Translations under genes and position numbers: made by a program
Part shown: piece by piece, positions 1 through 9,191 of the stretch
Layout of the letters: each line of letters starts with the position of its first letter
Position numbering within the stretch: the stretch's first letter is position 1
Notes under the pieces: model-generated
The model's input: only the letters and a program-made list of their open reading frames with translations
Told to the model about the DNA's origin: nothing
The model's database searches: none
Assembly (NCBI RefSeq): GCF_036880985.1
Contig: NZ_JBAJNO010000008.1
Span: 2,419,500-2,483,499, forward strand
Source: Limibacter armeniacum
Lineage (GTDB): Bacteria > Bacteroidota > Bacteroidia > Cytophagales > Flammeovirgaceae
Reading direction: 5' to 3'
Length of the DNA: 64,000 bases

Positions 1-1
1 A

Positions 2-262
2 TACAGCAGGTCTCTCAGTAATCAGGGTAAAATGCTGATAGGCGGGAAGTTTGTCCCTGTAATAGGAACAGTGAACATGAACTGTGCGACTGTAGATATT
101 ACAGAGGTTGAAAATGTTCAGATCGGAGATGAGGTTGTACTGATTGGGCAGCAAGGGGAACAGGAACTTACAATTGCTTCTTTTGCAGAACTCAGTGAAC
201 AAGTCAATTATGAAATGCTGACACGATTGCCCCGAAATATCCCTCGTATAATTCAGGAATAA
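2..262 (+). CDS. alr: Alanine racemase, C-terminal fragment (5' end outside window)
   Basis: The reading frame is open from base 2, so this is the 3' part of a longer gene. The visible 86 residues match the C-terminal beta-domain of PLP-dependent alanine racemase. They contain the SLSNQGKMLIGG strand, the GTVNMNCATVDIT segment (family consensus GRVCMDxTMVDVT), a GDEVVLIG strand, and the closing YEMLTRLPRNIPRI. The enzyme interconverts L- and D-alanine for peptidoglycan. The Schiff-base Lys lies upstream of the window and cannot be checked. Many Bacteroidota have a MurF-Alr fusion; the visible part cannot show whether this copy is fused. A terminator follows at 279-307. Confidence 0.9.
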   Translation, partial: YSRSLSNQGKMLIGGKFVPVIGTVNMNCATVDITEVENVQIGDEVVLIGQQGEQELTIASFAELSEQVNYEMLTRLPRNIPRIIQE

Positions 263-278
263 GAAAATCAAAACAGAA

Positions 279-307
279 GCCTCTCAAACCAATTTGAGAG
301 GCTTTTT
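279..307 (+). terminator. Intrinsic terminator after alr
   Basis: A 10-bp inverted repeat (GCCTCTCAAA / TTTGAGAGGC) with a 4-nt loop is followed by a run of T. It lies 16 nt after the alr stop codon. Confidence 0.85.
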
Positions 308-507
308 CATATATTCAGGTAATAATTTTCTGTATGAAAATCAGGAGATAAATTCTAAATAAATGTCATTTCATTTTCATTTTTGGTGATTGAATAGCAG
401 TTTTTCTATATTAACCGACTGCAAACAGATGAACAGCTCAAAATGAAGTAAAAAACATCTGTGCAATAATATCTACGGGAAAGAGACTAACTAACCAACG
501 AAGCAGA

Positions 508-2073
508 ATGACAAATACAAATCTGTTGGAAGCAATGACCGTCCGAGAAAGAACCAAGAAAATTCTGGAAACAATCAGTCAAGGACTATTTGAAAGAGAG
601 GAAACAGTAGCAATGGCCTTCTTGGCTGCAATTGCAGGAGAAAGTATCTTTATGCTGGGCCCTCCTGGTGTTGGTAAAAGTATGCTTGCCCGAAGACTGA
701 AGCACGCCTTTAAGGAAGGACGATCTTTTGAATATTTGATGAGCAGGTTTAGTACGCCTGACGAGATATTCGGCCCGATCTCCATCTCAAGGTTAAGTAA
801 AGAAGATAAGTACGAGCGAAATACTGAAAGTTACCTACCTGGGGCTACTGTCGTATTTTTGGATGAAATCTGGAAAGCAGGTCCAGCCATTCAGAATGCT
901 CTACTGACAGTAATCAATGAAAAGCTGTATAGGAATGGAGAACAGGAAGTTAAAGTCAAACTTCAGGCTTTGATTTCTGCTTCCAATGAGTTGCCAGAAA
1001 GAGGGGAAGGACTTGAAGCGCTTTGGGACCGTTTTCTGATTCGCTGCTTTGTTGATCGTATCTTGGATGAAGACAGCTTCTATAAGATGATCACCGCCAC
1101 AGAGATCAAGGAAGAAATAGAGTTAGAAGAACACCTTCGCTTGTCGGAACACGAGATCTCATTGTTGACCAAACAAATCAACCATATCAATGTTCCTGAT
1201 GAAGTTCTGAAAGTGATTACGGTAATCCGAAAATTCATTGCTCGTCACAATCAGCAACTCGAAAGCAACAGTGAGGAAGAAGTCTATGTTTCTGACCGTA
1301 GATGGCGCAAAATCATCCGTTTGCTCAGGGCTTCAGCCTTGTTGAATGGAAGAGATAAAGTTAACCTTGAAGATTGTCTACTGATCTCACATTGTATTTG
1401 GAATACGCCTGCACAAATTGACCTGACTAAAGATTGGATCAATCAGGCTGTTTATGAATATGGATGGCAGAGTAAGTATAACCTGAAAACAGTTGATTTG
1501 CAGATTGAGTCTTTGCAGAAAGAAATAGACGAGCAAACAAGAGAGGAAAAAGACATGTACGTCAACAGTCCTCAGCTGGTTGAAGGGAAATATTACCAGA
1601 TTGAAAATTTCAAAAGCTGGTATGACAAGATTCTTGAAGAGGATTTTGAATTGCTTTCAGGTATCGCCACAGACTGTAAACTTTATACCAATACGGGTAG
1701 ATGTGAAGTTTATCAGCTTGGAAAAATATCCTCCACTGAGGTGGAAATAAGAGTTGGGGACGGTTACCAACGCTACAAACTGAAAACAGTTAGAGAGCGT
1801 AAAAAGGGATTGGTACCTAAAAAGGCTGATACACATGTATTGGAACACCTGAATGACCACGCCAATAAGATCCTTACCTATTTGAACAAGGTAGCTGGTG
1901 AATTGGAAGAAATCAGAAAACAACTGATGGATGGCACCGAAACCCACCTTTTTATCAATAAAGTAAGAAGGGAAGAAATGGAAAACTACTTGAATCAAAT
2001 ACTTAAAAAAGTGTTTGATGAAAAGATGCAGGTTCAGAAAATGAAAGAAGCGTATGGAGGCAACTTGGTCTGA
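508..2073 (+). CDS. ravA: RavA-type MoxR AAA+ ATPase
   Basis: A MoxR-family AAA+ ATPase of 521 aa (E. coli RavA is 498 aa). The Walker A motif GPPGVGKS is at residues 51-58 and the Walker B motif VVFLDE at 115-120, followed by an ISASNELPE sensor-1 segment and a helical AAA lid. The C-terminal 200 residues correspond to the RavA-specific discontinuous domain plus coiled-coil-like helices rich in Glu and Lys. RavA works as a chaperone-like hexamer with the VWA protein ViaA; in E. coli the pair acts at the membrane on respiratory complexes and affects aminoglycoside uptake. Here viaA follows with a 20-nt overlap, which supports translational coupling and the assignment. The start is the ATG at 508; no strong Shine-Dalgarno is visible. 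Confidence 0.85.
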   Translation: MTNTNLLEAMTVRERTKKILETISQGLFEREETVAMAFLAAIAGESIFMLGPPGVGKSMLARRLKHAFKEGRSFEYLMSRFSTPDEIFGPISISRLSKEDKYERNTESYLPGATVVFLDEIWKAGPAIQNALLTVINEKLYRNGEQEVKVKLQALISASNELPERGEGLEALWDRFLIRCFVDRILDEDSFYKMITATEIKEEIELEEHLRLSEHEISLLTKQINHINVPDEVLKVITVIRKFIARHNQQLESNSEEEVYVSDRRWRKIIRLLRASALLNGRDKVNLEDCLLISHCIWNTPAQIDLTKDWINQAVYEYGWQSKYNLKTVDLQIESLQKEIDEQTREEKDMYVNSPQLVEGKYYQIENFKSWYDKILEEDFELLSGIATDCKLYTNTGRCEVYQLGKISSTEVEIRVGDGYQRYKLKTVRERKKGLVPKKADTHVLEHLNDHANKILTYLNKVAGELEEIRKQLMDGTETHLFINKVRREEMENYLNQILKKVFDEKMQVQKMKEAYGGNLV

Positions 2074-3541
2074 TAGGCTCGATCAGTTCAAACTATTTGG
2101 CAGTATAGGAGAGGTACAGGAAAGAGAATGGCTTGCGCATTACCTACAAAATATTGCCAAAGGTGAAACTGTCACAGTTGATGAAAACAAACTGTCTGAG
2201 TCTACCTTATATTATAAAGGTATTGTGGATGATATTTTCCATACTCCCGGCTTACAGGACTTGATCAGCAAACACACCATGTTCAGGGAACAGGTTGTGA
2301 TGGATGTAGTTGACTTTTTGGAGCAGGCATCTGGAAATGCACCACAGAAAAAGAAGCGGAGATTCAACTTTTCTTTTTCATTTCCATTTGGAAAGAAAAA
2401 GCAGAAAAAGGATGGAAGTAAAAGTAACTCTAAGTCCAAGAAAAAAGGGAAGATGGATCAGATGTCTCAGGCACTTTCTGACTTGTTGAATATGGATAAC
2501 TCCAAGCAGCGAAAGAAAGTTAAGAAGCTTGGGAAAAAGCTGAAAGAAAAGGCTGATAACTTTGAAAAGGTGATGAAGCTGCTGATGCCATTCAAGGAAG
2601 GAGCTTCTGAAAAATGGGGAGATTTTGAAGGTAAATGGCAGCATACTGGTTTGGCCGTGTTAGATCAGTATCAGGATTTACTTAAGAATGATCGACAGGT
2701 ACAGCAACTTGCAGATTTACTTGGAAGGTATAGGGATGTTGAAAAAGATACTGCCAATGACATTATGACCTCAGTCTCAATCAAGCCATTCCGTAAAACA
2801 TTGAGCAGGGGTAAAAGTCAGTTGGTAGGAGTCCAACAGAACGATGATCTCGCACACCTTCTTCCTTCTGAAGTAGCATTGCTGGCAAATGACGACACCA
2901 AAATGATATTCTATAAAAAGTATGCGGAGAAAAAACTGCAAACTTTTGAATTGAAAGGGGTTGTTCCTGATAAGCAGAATAAGGAAGGTAAAAACACCAA
3001 AGAAGGAAGTAGACCAAAGCCAAAAGGGCCTATTATAATCTGTGTAGATACCAGTGCTTCTATGACGGGTAAGCCCGAGCAGATTGCTAAGATACTTTGC
3101 TTTGCCTTGCTGAAAAAAGCCATGGAAGACAAGCGTAAGTGTTACCTGATTAGCTTTTCAAAAGATATTCAAACGATTGAGTTGACAAACCTCACCACCA
3201 ACCTTGAACACTTGCTGGAATTTTTGGCTATGTCATTCAGGGGAGGAACGGATGCTTGTCCTGCTCTTCAAAAAGGGATTGAGCAAATCAAGGAGAAAGA
3301 ATATGAAAAAGCTGATTTGATTCTGATTACTGATGGTCGAATACCACAACCTGATGATATGACCAAGCACCAGATCAGAATGGCACAAGATCATGGGAAA
3401 AACAGGTTCTTCCACCTGATGATTTCCAATGAGGCCCAACATGGTCAGATCGTACAGTTTGATGCAAACTGGTATTACAATCCAGCCAAGAAGGATGGTC
3501 TAAAAGAAATTGTCCGACATTTAAAGGAAATGAAAGACTAA
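2054..3541 (+). CDS. viaA: ViaA-like VWA domain protein, partner of RavA
   Basis: This 495-aa protein has an N-terminal helical region and a C-terminal von Willebrand factor A domain. The MIDAS metal site DTSAS is at residues 332-336, and the further MIDAS elements GGTDA (near 395) and ITDGR are also present. Length and domain order match ViaA (E. coli 483 aa), the stimulator of the RavA ATPase. The start codon lies inside ravA, so the two are almost certainly co-translated. An unusual feature is a very basic, Lys/Ser-rich stretch at residues about 98-133, probably a disordered or acidic-surface-binding linker. A terminator follows immediately. Confidence 0.8.
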   Translation: MEATWSDRLDQFKLFGSIGEVQEREWLAHYLQNIAKGETVTVDENKLSESTLYYKGIVDDIFHTPGLQDLISKHTMFREQVVMDVVDFLEQASGNAPQKKKRRFNFSFSFPFGKKKQKKDGSKSNSKSKKKGKMDQMSQALSDLLNMDNSKQRKKVKKLGKKLKEKADNFEKVMKLLMPFKEGASEKWGDFEGKWQHTGLAVLDQYQDLLKNDRQVQQLADLLGRYRDVEKDTANDIMTSVSIKPFRKTLSRGKSQLVGVQQNDDLAHLLPSEVALLANDDTKMIFYKKYAEKKLQTFELKGVVPDKQNKEGKNTKEGSRPKPKGPIIICVDTSASMTGKPEQIAKILCFALLKKAMEDKRKCYLISFSKDIQTIELTNLTTNLEHLLEFLAMSFRGGTDACPALQKGIEQIKEKEYEKADLILITDGRIPQPDDMTKHQIRMAQDHGKNRFFHLMISNEAQHGQIVQFDANWYYNPAKKDGLKEIVRHLKEMKD

Positions 3542-3542
3542 A

Positions 3543-3579
3543 CAAAAAAGCCACAACGCAATCAGTTGTGGCTTTTTTG
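3543..3579. terminator. Bidirectional terminator between viaA and ggt
   Basis: An AAAAAAGCCACAAC arm pairs with GTTGTGGCTTTTTT around a 7-nt loop. It has A on one flank and T on the other, so it can end both convergent transcripts. Confidence 0.85.
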
Positions 3580-3593
3580 CTTTATAAAAAATA

Positions 3594-5285
3594 TCAATAT
3601 CCAGCAGCCTGCCCATCTTTTCTAGATTCTGAAGCGCCATGATAAACGCCTTTTTCAGCATCATACATAATGGCCTGATAACCGCCATAACCACCTACCT
3701 TGAAAGTGACTTTGTGTCCTTTTCTCATCAAAGCTCTAATAGTATCATAGCCAATACCGCTTTCCAAATGAAGTTCACCACCATCAACCATTACTTCACC
3801 TGTAGGCTCTGACGAACCGGTATGCCTGATACGTGGTGCATCGCCAGCCTCTTGCAAGCCCATTCCAAAATCAATCATATTGACCAGTATCTGTACATGT
3901 CCTTGCGGCTGCATGTCTCCACCCATCACTCCAAAACTCATAAATGGTTTTCCATTTTTAGTAACAAATGCAGGAATAATCGTATGGAATGGACGCTTGT
4001 TAGGTTCATAGACATTAAAATGAACTTCTTCAAAAGTGAACAATTCACCTCGGTCTTGCAGCATAAAACCTAATCCTGTTGGCACCATTCCTGATCCCAT
4101 TCCTCGGTAATTGCTTTGAATCAAAGATACCATATTACCCTCCTTATCTGCCACTGTCATATAAATGGTATCACCATCTTTCAGTTTACCCGCTTCGAGT
4201 CTTCGTGAAGCCCTGTCTGGGTTAATCAATGATTTTCTTTCTGTTGCATAAGCTTTTGAAATCAGCTTTTCAACAGGCAATTCATTGAATGCAGGGTCTG
4301 CATAATACTTAGCTCTGTCCTCATAAGCGACCTTCTTCGCTTCAGTCAATGTATGGATATACTCAGCTGAACCAAATCCCATACTTTTAAGATCATACTG
4401 TTCTAAGATATTCAGCATTTGTAGTGCTGCAATTCCTTGGCCATTAGGCGGTAATTCCCAAACATCATATCCCCTGTAGTTTACAGATACTGGTGTTACC
4501 CATTCCGATTTATGGTTGGCTAAATCTTCATAAGAAAGAAAACCTCCTTGTAACTTGATAAAGTCTGCAATCGTGTGTGCAATATCTCCCTTGTAAAATG
4601 CATCACGTCCTCCTTTGGCAATCTGCTCCAATGTATTCGCTAAATCGGGATTGGTGAAAATATCTCCTTCCTCCAGTGCTTTTCCATTGGGCATATAGGT
4701 CTCCTTGAAGTTTGGATACTTATTAAGGTAACGACTGCTGCCTTGCAAGTAAAATGCAATAAGCTCTGTAACGGGGAATCCCTCTCTGGCATAGTTAATC
4801 GCAGGGCTTAATACCTCTTTCATCTTGAGTTTGCCAAACTTGTTATGCATCTCAAACCATCCATCAACACAACCTGGCACAGAAACGGGAAGGGGGCCCA
4901 AAGCAGGTATCTTGTCCATTCCTTTCTCTTTAAAGTAACTTAATGTGAGCTCCTTAGGAGATCTACCACTTGCATTCAGTCCATATAATTGCTGAGTTTT
5001 TGCATCCCAAATAATGGCAAACAAATCCCCTCCAATACCATTACCTGTTGGCTCCATAAGTCCCAATGTCGCATTGGCAGCAATAGCAGCGTCAATCGCA
5101 TTGCCTCCTTTCTTTAAAATATCTAAAGCAACCTGAGTGGCTAGTGGCTGACTTGTACAAGCCATTCCATTTTGTGCAATTACAGCTGACCGAGTAGCAA
5201 AGCCTTTTCCTGTAATCCTGTCTTGTGCATTTCCCAAAAGTGGGAGTAGGGTGATACCCAATAAAAGTGAGAGAAATTTGTTCAT
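3594..5285 (-). CDS. ggt: Gamma-glutamyltransferase family protein (exported)
   Basis: An Ntn-hydrolase of the gamma-glutamyltranspeptidase family, which cleaves glutathione and related gamma-glutamyl compounds outside the cytoplasm. With the start at 5285 the protein is 563 aa and opens with a signal peptide (MNKFLSLLLGITLLPLLGNAQ). An upstream in-frame extension to 5372 would put 29 non-signal residues in front and is rejected. The large subunit carries the GGNAIDAAIAAN and PTGNGIGGDLFA motifs. The self-cleavage nucleophile aligns with Thr373 in GDTIYMTVADKEGN, and the GMGSGMVPTG oxyanion segment follows. The layout is closer to the YwrD-like GGT subgroup than to E. coli GGT, so the substrate is uncertain. 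Confidence 0.88.
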   Translation of the reverse strand: MNKFLSLLLGITLLPLLGNAQDRITGKGFATRSAVIAQNGMACTSQPLATQVALDILKKGGNAIDAAIAANATLGLMEPTGNGIGGDLFAIIWDAKTQQLYGLNASGRSPKELTLSYFKEKGMDKIPALGPLPVSVPGCVDGWFEMHNKFGKLKMKEVLSPAINYAREGFPVTELIAFYLQGSSRYLNKYPNFKETYMPNGKALEEGDIFTNPDLANTLEQIAKGGRDAFYKGDIAHTIADFIKLQGGFLSYEDLANHKSEWVTPVSVNYRGYDVWELPPNGQGIAALQMLNILEQYDLKSMGFGSAEYIHTLTEAKKVAYEDRAKYYADPAFNELPVEKLISKAYATERKSLINPDRASRRLEAGKLKDGDTIYMTVADKEGNMVSLIQSNYRGMGSGMVPTGLGFMLQDRGELFTFEEVHFNVYEPNKRPFHTIIPAFVTKNGKPFMSFGVMGGDMQPQGHVQILVNMIDFGMGLQEAGDAPRIRHTGSSEPTGEVMVDGGELHLESGIGYDTIRALMRKGHKVTFKVGGYGGYQAIMYDAEKGVYHGASESRKDGQAAGY

Positions 5286-5578
5286 TGAATTGGTTCGTGA
5301 TTTTGAGATTGTAAAAAGTTCAATTTTATAGTCGAATAATCTAACTCCAAAATTCATTTCCCACAAATCCATCTTGTGGTAATCCTGTAAAATCTCTACT
5401 TTTGATATATATTATGAAGCATAACTTCCTTAGAGATGTTATTATTACCAATATTGTATTATTATATTTACACAATCGGGTTAATACATATGCTTACAAA
5501 CGACAATTCACATATGTACATTATTAGTATGTGATATGCATTAATTCAAATACATATATATGTTTATTATTACAATAG

Positions 5579-6979
5579 ATGGAAATTTCAGTAGGAGCTA
5601 ACAAAAAGCAAGAATTAGGTTCAAACAGAAGGATTACGGGAAAGGCTTGGACAATAAAAGACGTTTGTGAGCTTTACCATGACTATTTATGTCTCAAACT
5701 TGGGATAAATAGAAATGATGTCGAGTCATCGATTTACTCAGAGACAAGACCTATTATTTCTAAGGCAAAATCAAACCTGTCTTTATTTCTGAAGTATGTC
5801 CTTGAAAACCTGGGAGGAGAAATTGGAGATGCATTGAATACTTTTGAGCGATATAGCTTGTTTCTTTCCACTCAATTGGAAATGGAAGAAATCACAGCAA
5901 ACCGATGCTCTTACTTAAAAATGTATGCCACACGTTATCGTAAATACCCTGAACTAAAAGGCTTTGTGGTATGGATCAACGATGTAAAAATCAAACACCT
6001 TAAAGATAAAAACACTACTTACCAAATTAAGGGACATCCTTTGGTGCTGGAATTTGCACAGTGGCTCAAGTTACGTTCAAAACTAAATCGAGAGTCCAAA
6101 TATGCAAAGGCAGCTACAGATGCTGTTTCTCTTTTTATTCGTTGGGTACAAGAAAATCATAATGGCGAAGTTCACATCAATGCCTTTACAGTCAACCAGT
6201 ATTTGAATGCCAAATCAGACCTTGCGCTTACTACACTAAATAAATACCTCGATTGGATAAAGTTGTTCTGTAAGTTTTTCATGGAACGATTTGAGAAAAA
6301 AACACCGCCATCCAGAAGAGACGATTTTTATCACAATACTATTTCTGAGATTAAAGAAATTCTGAACCTGAGAAAAAAAGAATATGATGACACTCAGGTT
6401 GAGAGAATTGCCATTCCAAATGAGCACCTCATTAAAATGCTTAACCTGGCAGATGAAAGAATGAAAATGGTAATCAGACTTGGTTCTGAGATGGGCTTAA
6501 GGGCTAGCAGCATGTTTGCTTTGAAAGTCAAAGACATTGACCTGAACAATAAAAGAATGATGGTCCAGCTAAAAGGAAGAAACCAGCCTCAGGTACTTCC
6601 CATTCCAGTTTCACTAAATAATATGCTGGCTACATATTTTACATCTCAGAAGATAAAACCAGAAGATAAGCTTTTAAGGTTTAATGGTCAGGAACCTGCT
6701 ACATTATCATCAGCTTTCAATCAGTTTTTAAAGAAAAACGGATTAAAATACGTTGACAAATCTGGAAAGCTATATGGCATTTCCCTACACAATCTTCGAC
6801 ATACTTTCGCTTATAACAGTATTGATCGTTTTGGTTTACTGATGACTAGCCGGCTGCTTTGTCATAAATCAGTGGAGGTCACAGAACGACATTATCTGAA
6901 GGATAAATTGACTGACGCTTTATATAAAGTATATGAAATGGATGAAGAAGAAATAAAGCGAATGAAAGAAATGTGGTAA
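5579..6979 (+). CDS. Tyrosine recombinase / phage-type integrase
   Basis: A 466-aa protein with an N-terminal helical core-binding region and a C-terminal catalytic domain of the tyrosine recombinase family. The full active-site set is visible: Arg308 (GLRASS), Lys332, His404 and Arg407 (LHNLRH), His429 (LLCHKS, where LGH is usual), and the nucleophile Tyr439 (ERHYLK). It is therefore probably active. No excisionase, relaxase or other mobile-element gene is next to it. The 200 bp upstream are very AT-rich. It could be the remaining or sole gene of a small integrated element, or a stand-alone recombinase used for local inversion. I found no att repeats by eye. Confidence 0.85.
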   Translation: MEISVGANKKQELGSNRRITGKAWTIKDVCELYHDYLCLKLGINRNDVESSIYSETRPIISKAKSNLSLFLKYVLENLGGEIGDALNTFERYSLFLSTQLEMEEITANRCSYLKMYATRYRKYPELKGFVVWINDVKIKHLKDKNTTYQIKGHPLVLEFAQWLKLRSKLNRESKYAKAATDAVSLFIRWVQENHNGEVHINAFTVNQYLNAKSDLALTTLNKYLDWIKLFCKFFMERFEKKTPPSRRDDFYHNTISEIKEILNLRKKEYDDTQVERIAIPNEHLIKMLNLADERMKMVIRLGSEMGLRASSMFALKVKDIDLNNKRMMVQLKGRNQPQVLPIPVSLNNMLATYFTSQKIKPEDKLLRFNGQEPATLSSAFNQFLKKNGLKYVDKSGKLYGISLHNLRHTFAYNSIDRFGLLMTSRLLCHKSVEVTERHYLKDKLTDALYKVYEMDEEEIKRMKEMW

Positions 6980-6993
6980 CAACTAATATAAAA

Positions 6994-7030
6994 AAACGGC
7001 TATCTCAATCGTGTTTTGAGATAGCCGTTT
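6994..7030. terminator. Bidirectional terminator between the recombinase and the small exported protein
   Basis: An ACGGCTATCTCAA arm pairs with TTGAGATAGCCGT around a short loop, with A-rich and T-rich flanks. The last codons and stop of the minus-strand gene (7005) lie inside the hairpin, so the stem itself encodes the C-terminal residues. Confidence 0.85.
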
Positions 7031-7406
7031 CCTTTTTATTCTGACTTTCATATAGCTTTCGGAGCTGTTGAAGCCTTATAGCCCTTTGTCTTTCTGTATA
7101 ATGGTAGACAGCAACTAGCTCTTGGATATTCACATGTACTTTTTCAAATGCATAGAGCATTTCATCTCCACCTACATAAAACTGCAACCACGAAACCACT
7201 TCAGAATAGGGGACTGGATTCTCAATCCCTGCTTTTTGTAAGAATTTGATTGTCAACCTCGTCCAAGTATCACCTTGTTTTACTTCATAACTATAACGGT
7301 AAGTCTCAATATTTCCTAAATCTAATTCTGATGAAACCCCTTTAGAAGGAAGAAGTAAAATCCATGAAAAAGTAAAAACAGCAATGATTGTTAATTTAGC
7401 ATTCAT
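7005..7406 (-). CDS. Small exported protein with LysM-like start, function unknown
   Basis: 133 aa. Residues about 1-26 are a hydrophobic signal peptide or membrane anchor (TIIAVFTFSWILLLPSKG). The mature part begins with YEVKQGDTWTRLTIKFL, which resembles the YxVxxGDTWxxIA opening of LysM peptidoglycan-binding domains, but the rest does not clearly complete a LysM. The C-terminus is basic and charged. I do not recognise the family. It sits alone between AT-rich spacers next to the recombinase, convergent with it, sharing a terminator. It may belong to the same accessory stretch. Confidence 0.6.
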   Translation of the reverse strand: MNAKLTIIAVFTFSWILLLPSKGVSSELDLGNIETYRYSYEVKQGDTWTRLTIKFLQKAGIENPVPYSEVVSWLQFYVGGDEMLYAFEKVHVNIQELVAVYHYTERQRAIRLQQLRKLYESQNKKETAISKHD

Positions 7407-7896
7407 GATTTAAAGTGTTTTGTTATTTATCAATTGGGTTTTAATAATCTGTATATCAATTATTTGATAATGCTAATATAATGATCATTTATTTTAATAT
7501 GCAAGGAAAAATTAAAAAAATGACATTTTTCGTAAATGAATTTATTATTGAATGAAAATAGGGGAGAGGTACGTTAATAGTGAACTGGGGGAAATATTTC
7601 AAAAGTAAAATCACAATCCAATAATCACTGATATTCAGTTAATTACAATTACTTAAAATCTAAATAATTGAAGCTATTCAATGCTCAATGAATAAAGTGA
7701 ACAATGTTACGAAAATAGGAAAGTGAAGTTTTGAAACATAAACTAATACTGGAATACTAGATGAAAGGAAAATGATAAAAAAATGAACGTGAAAGGGATT
7801 ATAGTAGTGAGAGTAAAAGAGCTATTTATATAAGTGAATTTAATAACTCAAACACTCTATTTAACATAATATATATTATACAACTTTTTGTGCAGT
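7407..7896. other. AT-rich intergenic stretch, no gene seen
   Basis: About 490 bp of strongly AT-rich sequence with no ORF of plausible composition on either strand and no RNA gene that I recognise. It must hold the promoter of the minus-strand gene at 7406. Confidence 0.5.
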
Positions 7897-7922
7897 GAAA
7901 AAGCAACAAATCTGGTTGCTTT
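7897..7922 (-). terminator. Terminator of the HTH/nuclease-like gene
   Basis: On the minus strand AAAGCAAC pairs with GTTGCTTT across a 7-nt loop and is followed by T residues. The stop codon of the gene overlaps the stem. Confidence 0.75.
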
Positions 7923-9054
7923 AATCGTCCCATGCTAATGATCTGATAGCCAGTTTAGACATGATAAGTAAATGTTTTGAAGTCTCGATCTGCCTAAATG
8001 GACTCTTCCGTACAATTTTCAGCTCATGTTTGGTGTCTTCCTCTAATTTTTCACCTACAGCTATAATTCCAATATTAGGGTCAACCTCCTGCAATGCTTT
8101 TCTGATATGTTCCTCAATCATTGGTACTGCCACATAGTAATAATGAAAAAATGTGGCTTGCTCCATCATCAATTGATCTGATTGAACTTTATCCAAGTAT
8201 GCCAAATCAGATACACCAAAAAGTAACGGTAACTTGTTCTTATCCTCTTTATTCTTTCTTACTATACCGATCAGGTCTACTTTACCTCTGGCTTCATCAC
8301 CTAGAATATTGAAATTGACAAATGAACTGTAACGGCTTATTTCATACTGATCCAGCGTCAGGCTAATCCAACGTCGAGTACGTAATGCATTGATAATATT
8401 GGCTTCCGTTATATCTTCCGAATTTAAGTGAAAGCGTTGCATCTTTCGGTAGTCACGCATCAGCTGTACATAAGTCTGATCCTTGATGCTTTTGTTGACA
8501 GAGCTAGACTGCATGGAGTATGGCACTTCAAACTGCTGTTGCTCATCTTTAACCATTCCTGACTCATAATAGTCTTTTGGCTTTCGTCCCCGTTCGGTCT
8601 TCCCTCCTTTTAGCGGTCTGTATATTTGCCAAAGTTCTTTCAGCTCGTGTCTCATGCCTTGCCCATCCAACATCTTTTCTTTCACCTCCTGTACAATGCT
8701 TTCAGGTGCAATCGTCCTGACCTTACTATACATTTCAAGTTGCTCAGGAGTTGTCTTGACCTCTCCTTCCCTAATCTCATCCAATGTAGGAATACCTTTA
8801 ATATCCATGTAGATTCTGGCTCCTGAACGGGCTCTCCATAGTGTTGACACATTGATGCCGCTCCTCTTTGCAAGGTCTTTTACATATTCTGTGAATGAAC
8901 GAGCTCTTACGTTATATAAACCTTTTTGCTCAATGGTCTCCAATAATTTGGCAACCCTTAACCAGTTTCTGCGGTCTTTTTGGATGATAATATCAAACTC
9001 AAGTTCTATTTGTTTGAGCTCCTGTACCCTATTAGTCTTATTTATTTCGTCCAT
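7921..9054 (-). CDS. HTH protein with PD-(D/E)XK/MmcB-like C-terminal region, function unknown
   Basis: 377 aa, not assigned to a named family. Residues about 25-85 (NWLRVAKLLETIEQKG, then SFTEYVKDLAKRSGINVSTLWRAR) read as a helix-turn-helix of the kind seen in plasmid and conjugation regulators. A basic Lys/Arg/Gly linker (GGKTERGRKPKDYYESG) follows. The C-terminal 150 residues resemble the restriction-endonuclease fold of MmcB-like DNA repair proteins: a VDLIGI strand, then PLLFGVSDLAYL, DQLMMEQATFFHYYYVAVP, and a final NIGIIAVGE strand. The expected ExK dyad in the second strand is not there (FGVS), so the domain may be a DNA-binding relic. Two tandem copies of GCAACT(T/A) lie just upstream of the start codon. 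This is inference from motif reading only. Confidence 0.65.
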   Translation of the reverse strand: MDEINKTNRVQELKQIELEFDIIIQKDRRNWLRVAKLLETIEQKGLYNVRARSFTEYVKDLAKRSGINVSTLWRARSGARIYMDIKGIPTLDEIREGEVKTTPEQLEMYSKVRTIAPESIVQEVKEKMLDGQGMRHELKELWQIYRPLKGGKTERGRKPKDYYESGMVKDEQQQFEVPYSMQSSSVNKSIKDQTYVQLMRDYRKMQRFHLNSEDITEANIINALRTRRWISLTLDQYEISRYSSFVNFNILGDEARGKVDLIGIVRKNKEDKNKLPLLFGVSDLAYLDKVQSDQLMMEQATFFHYYYVAVPMIEEHIRKALQEVDPNIGIIAVGEKLEEDTKHELKIVRKSPFRQIETSKHLLIMSKLAIRSLAWDD

Positions 9055-9133
9055 TTAGTTGCAAGTTGCGACTTATATTAACAATAATTACAATATAATC
9101 ACCTGAAATGTTATTTCAACGATTTTTACAAGA

Positions 9134-9163
9134 TTGTTTCATTGATAATCCTATATAAATTTG
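9134..9163 (+). promoter_or_regulatory. Predicted promoter of the polysaccharide deacetylase gene
   Basis: TTG, a 19-nt spacer and TAAATTTG match the Bacteroidota sigma-factor consensus (TTTG, N19-21, TAnnTTTG). The implied start of transcription is 15-25 nt before the ATG at 9192. Confidence 0.5.
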
Positions 9164-9191
9164 TAAATAAGAAAGACTAAGTAACTAGACC

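Noticed and set aside
5286-5372. Longer start of the gamma-glutamyltransferase gene
   Set aside because: It would put 29 residues before a clear signal peptide; the ATG at 5285 gives a normal exported protein.
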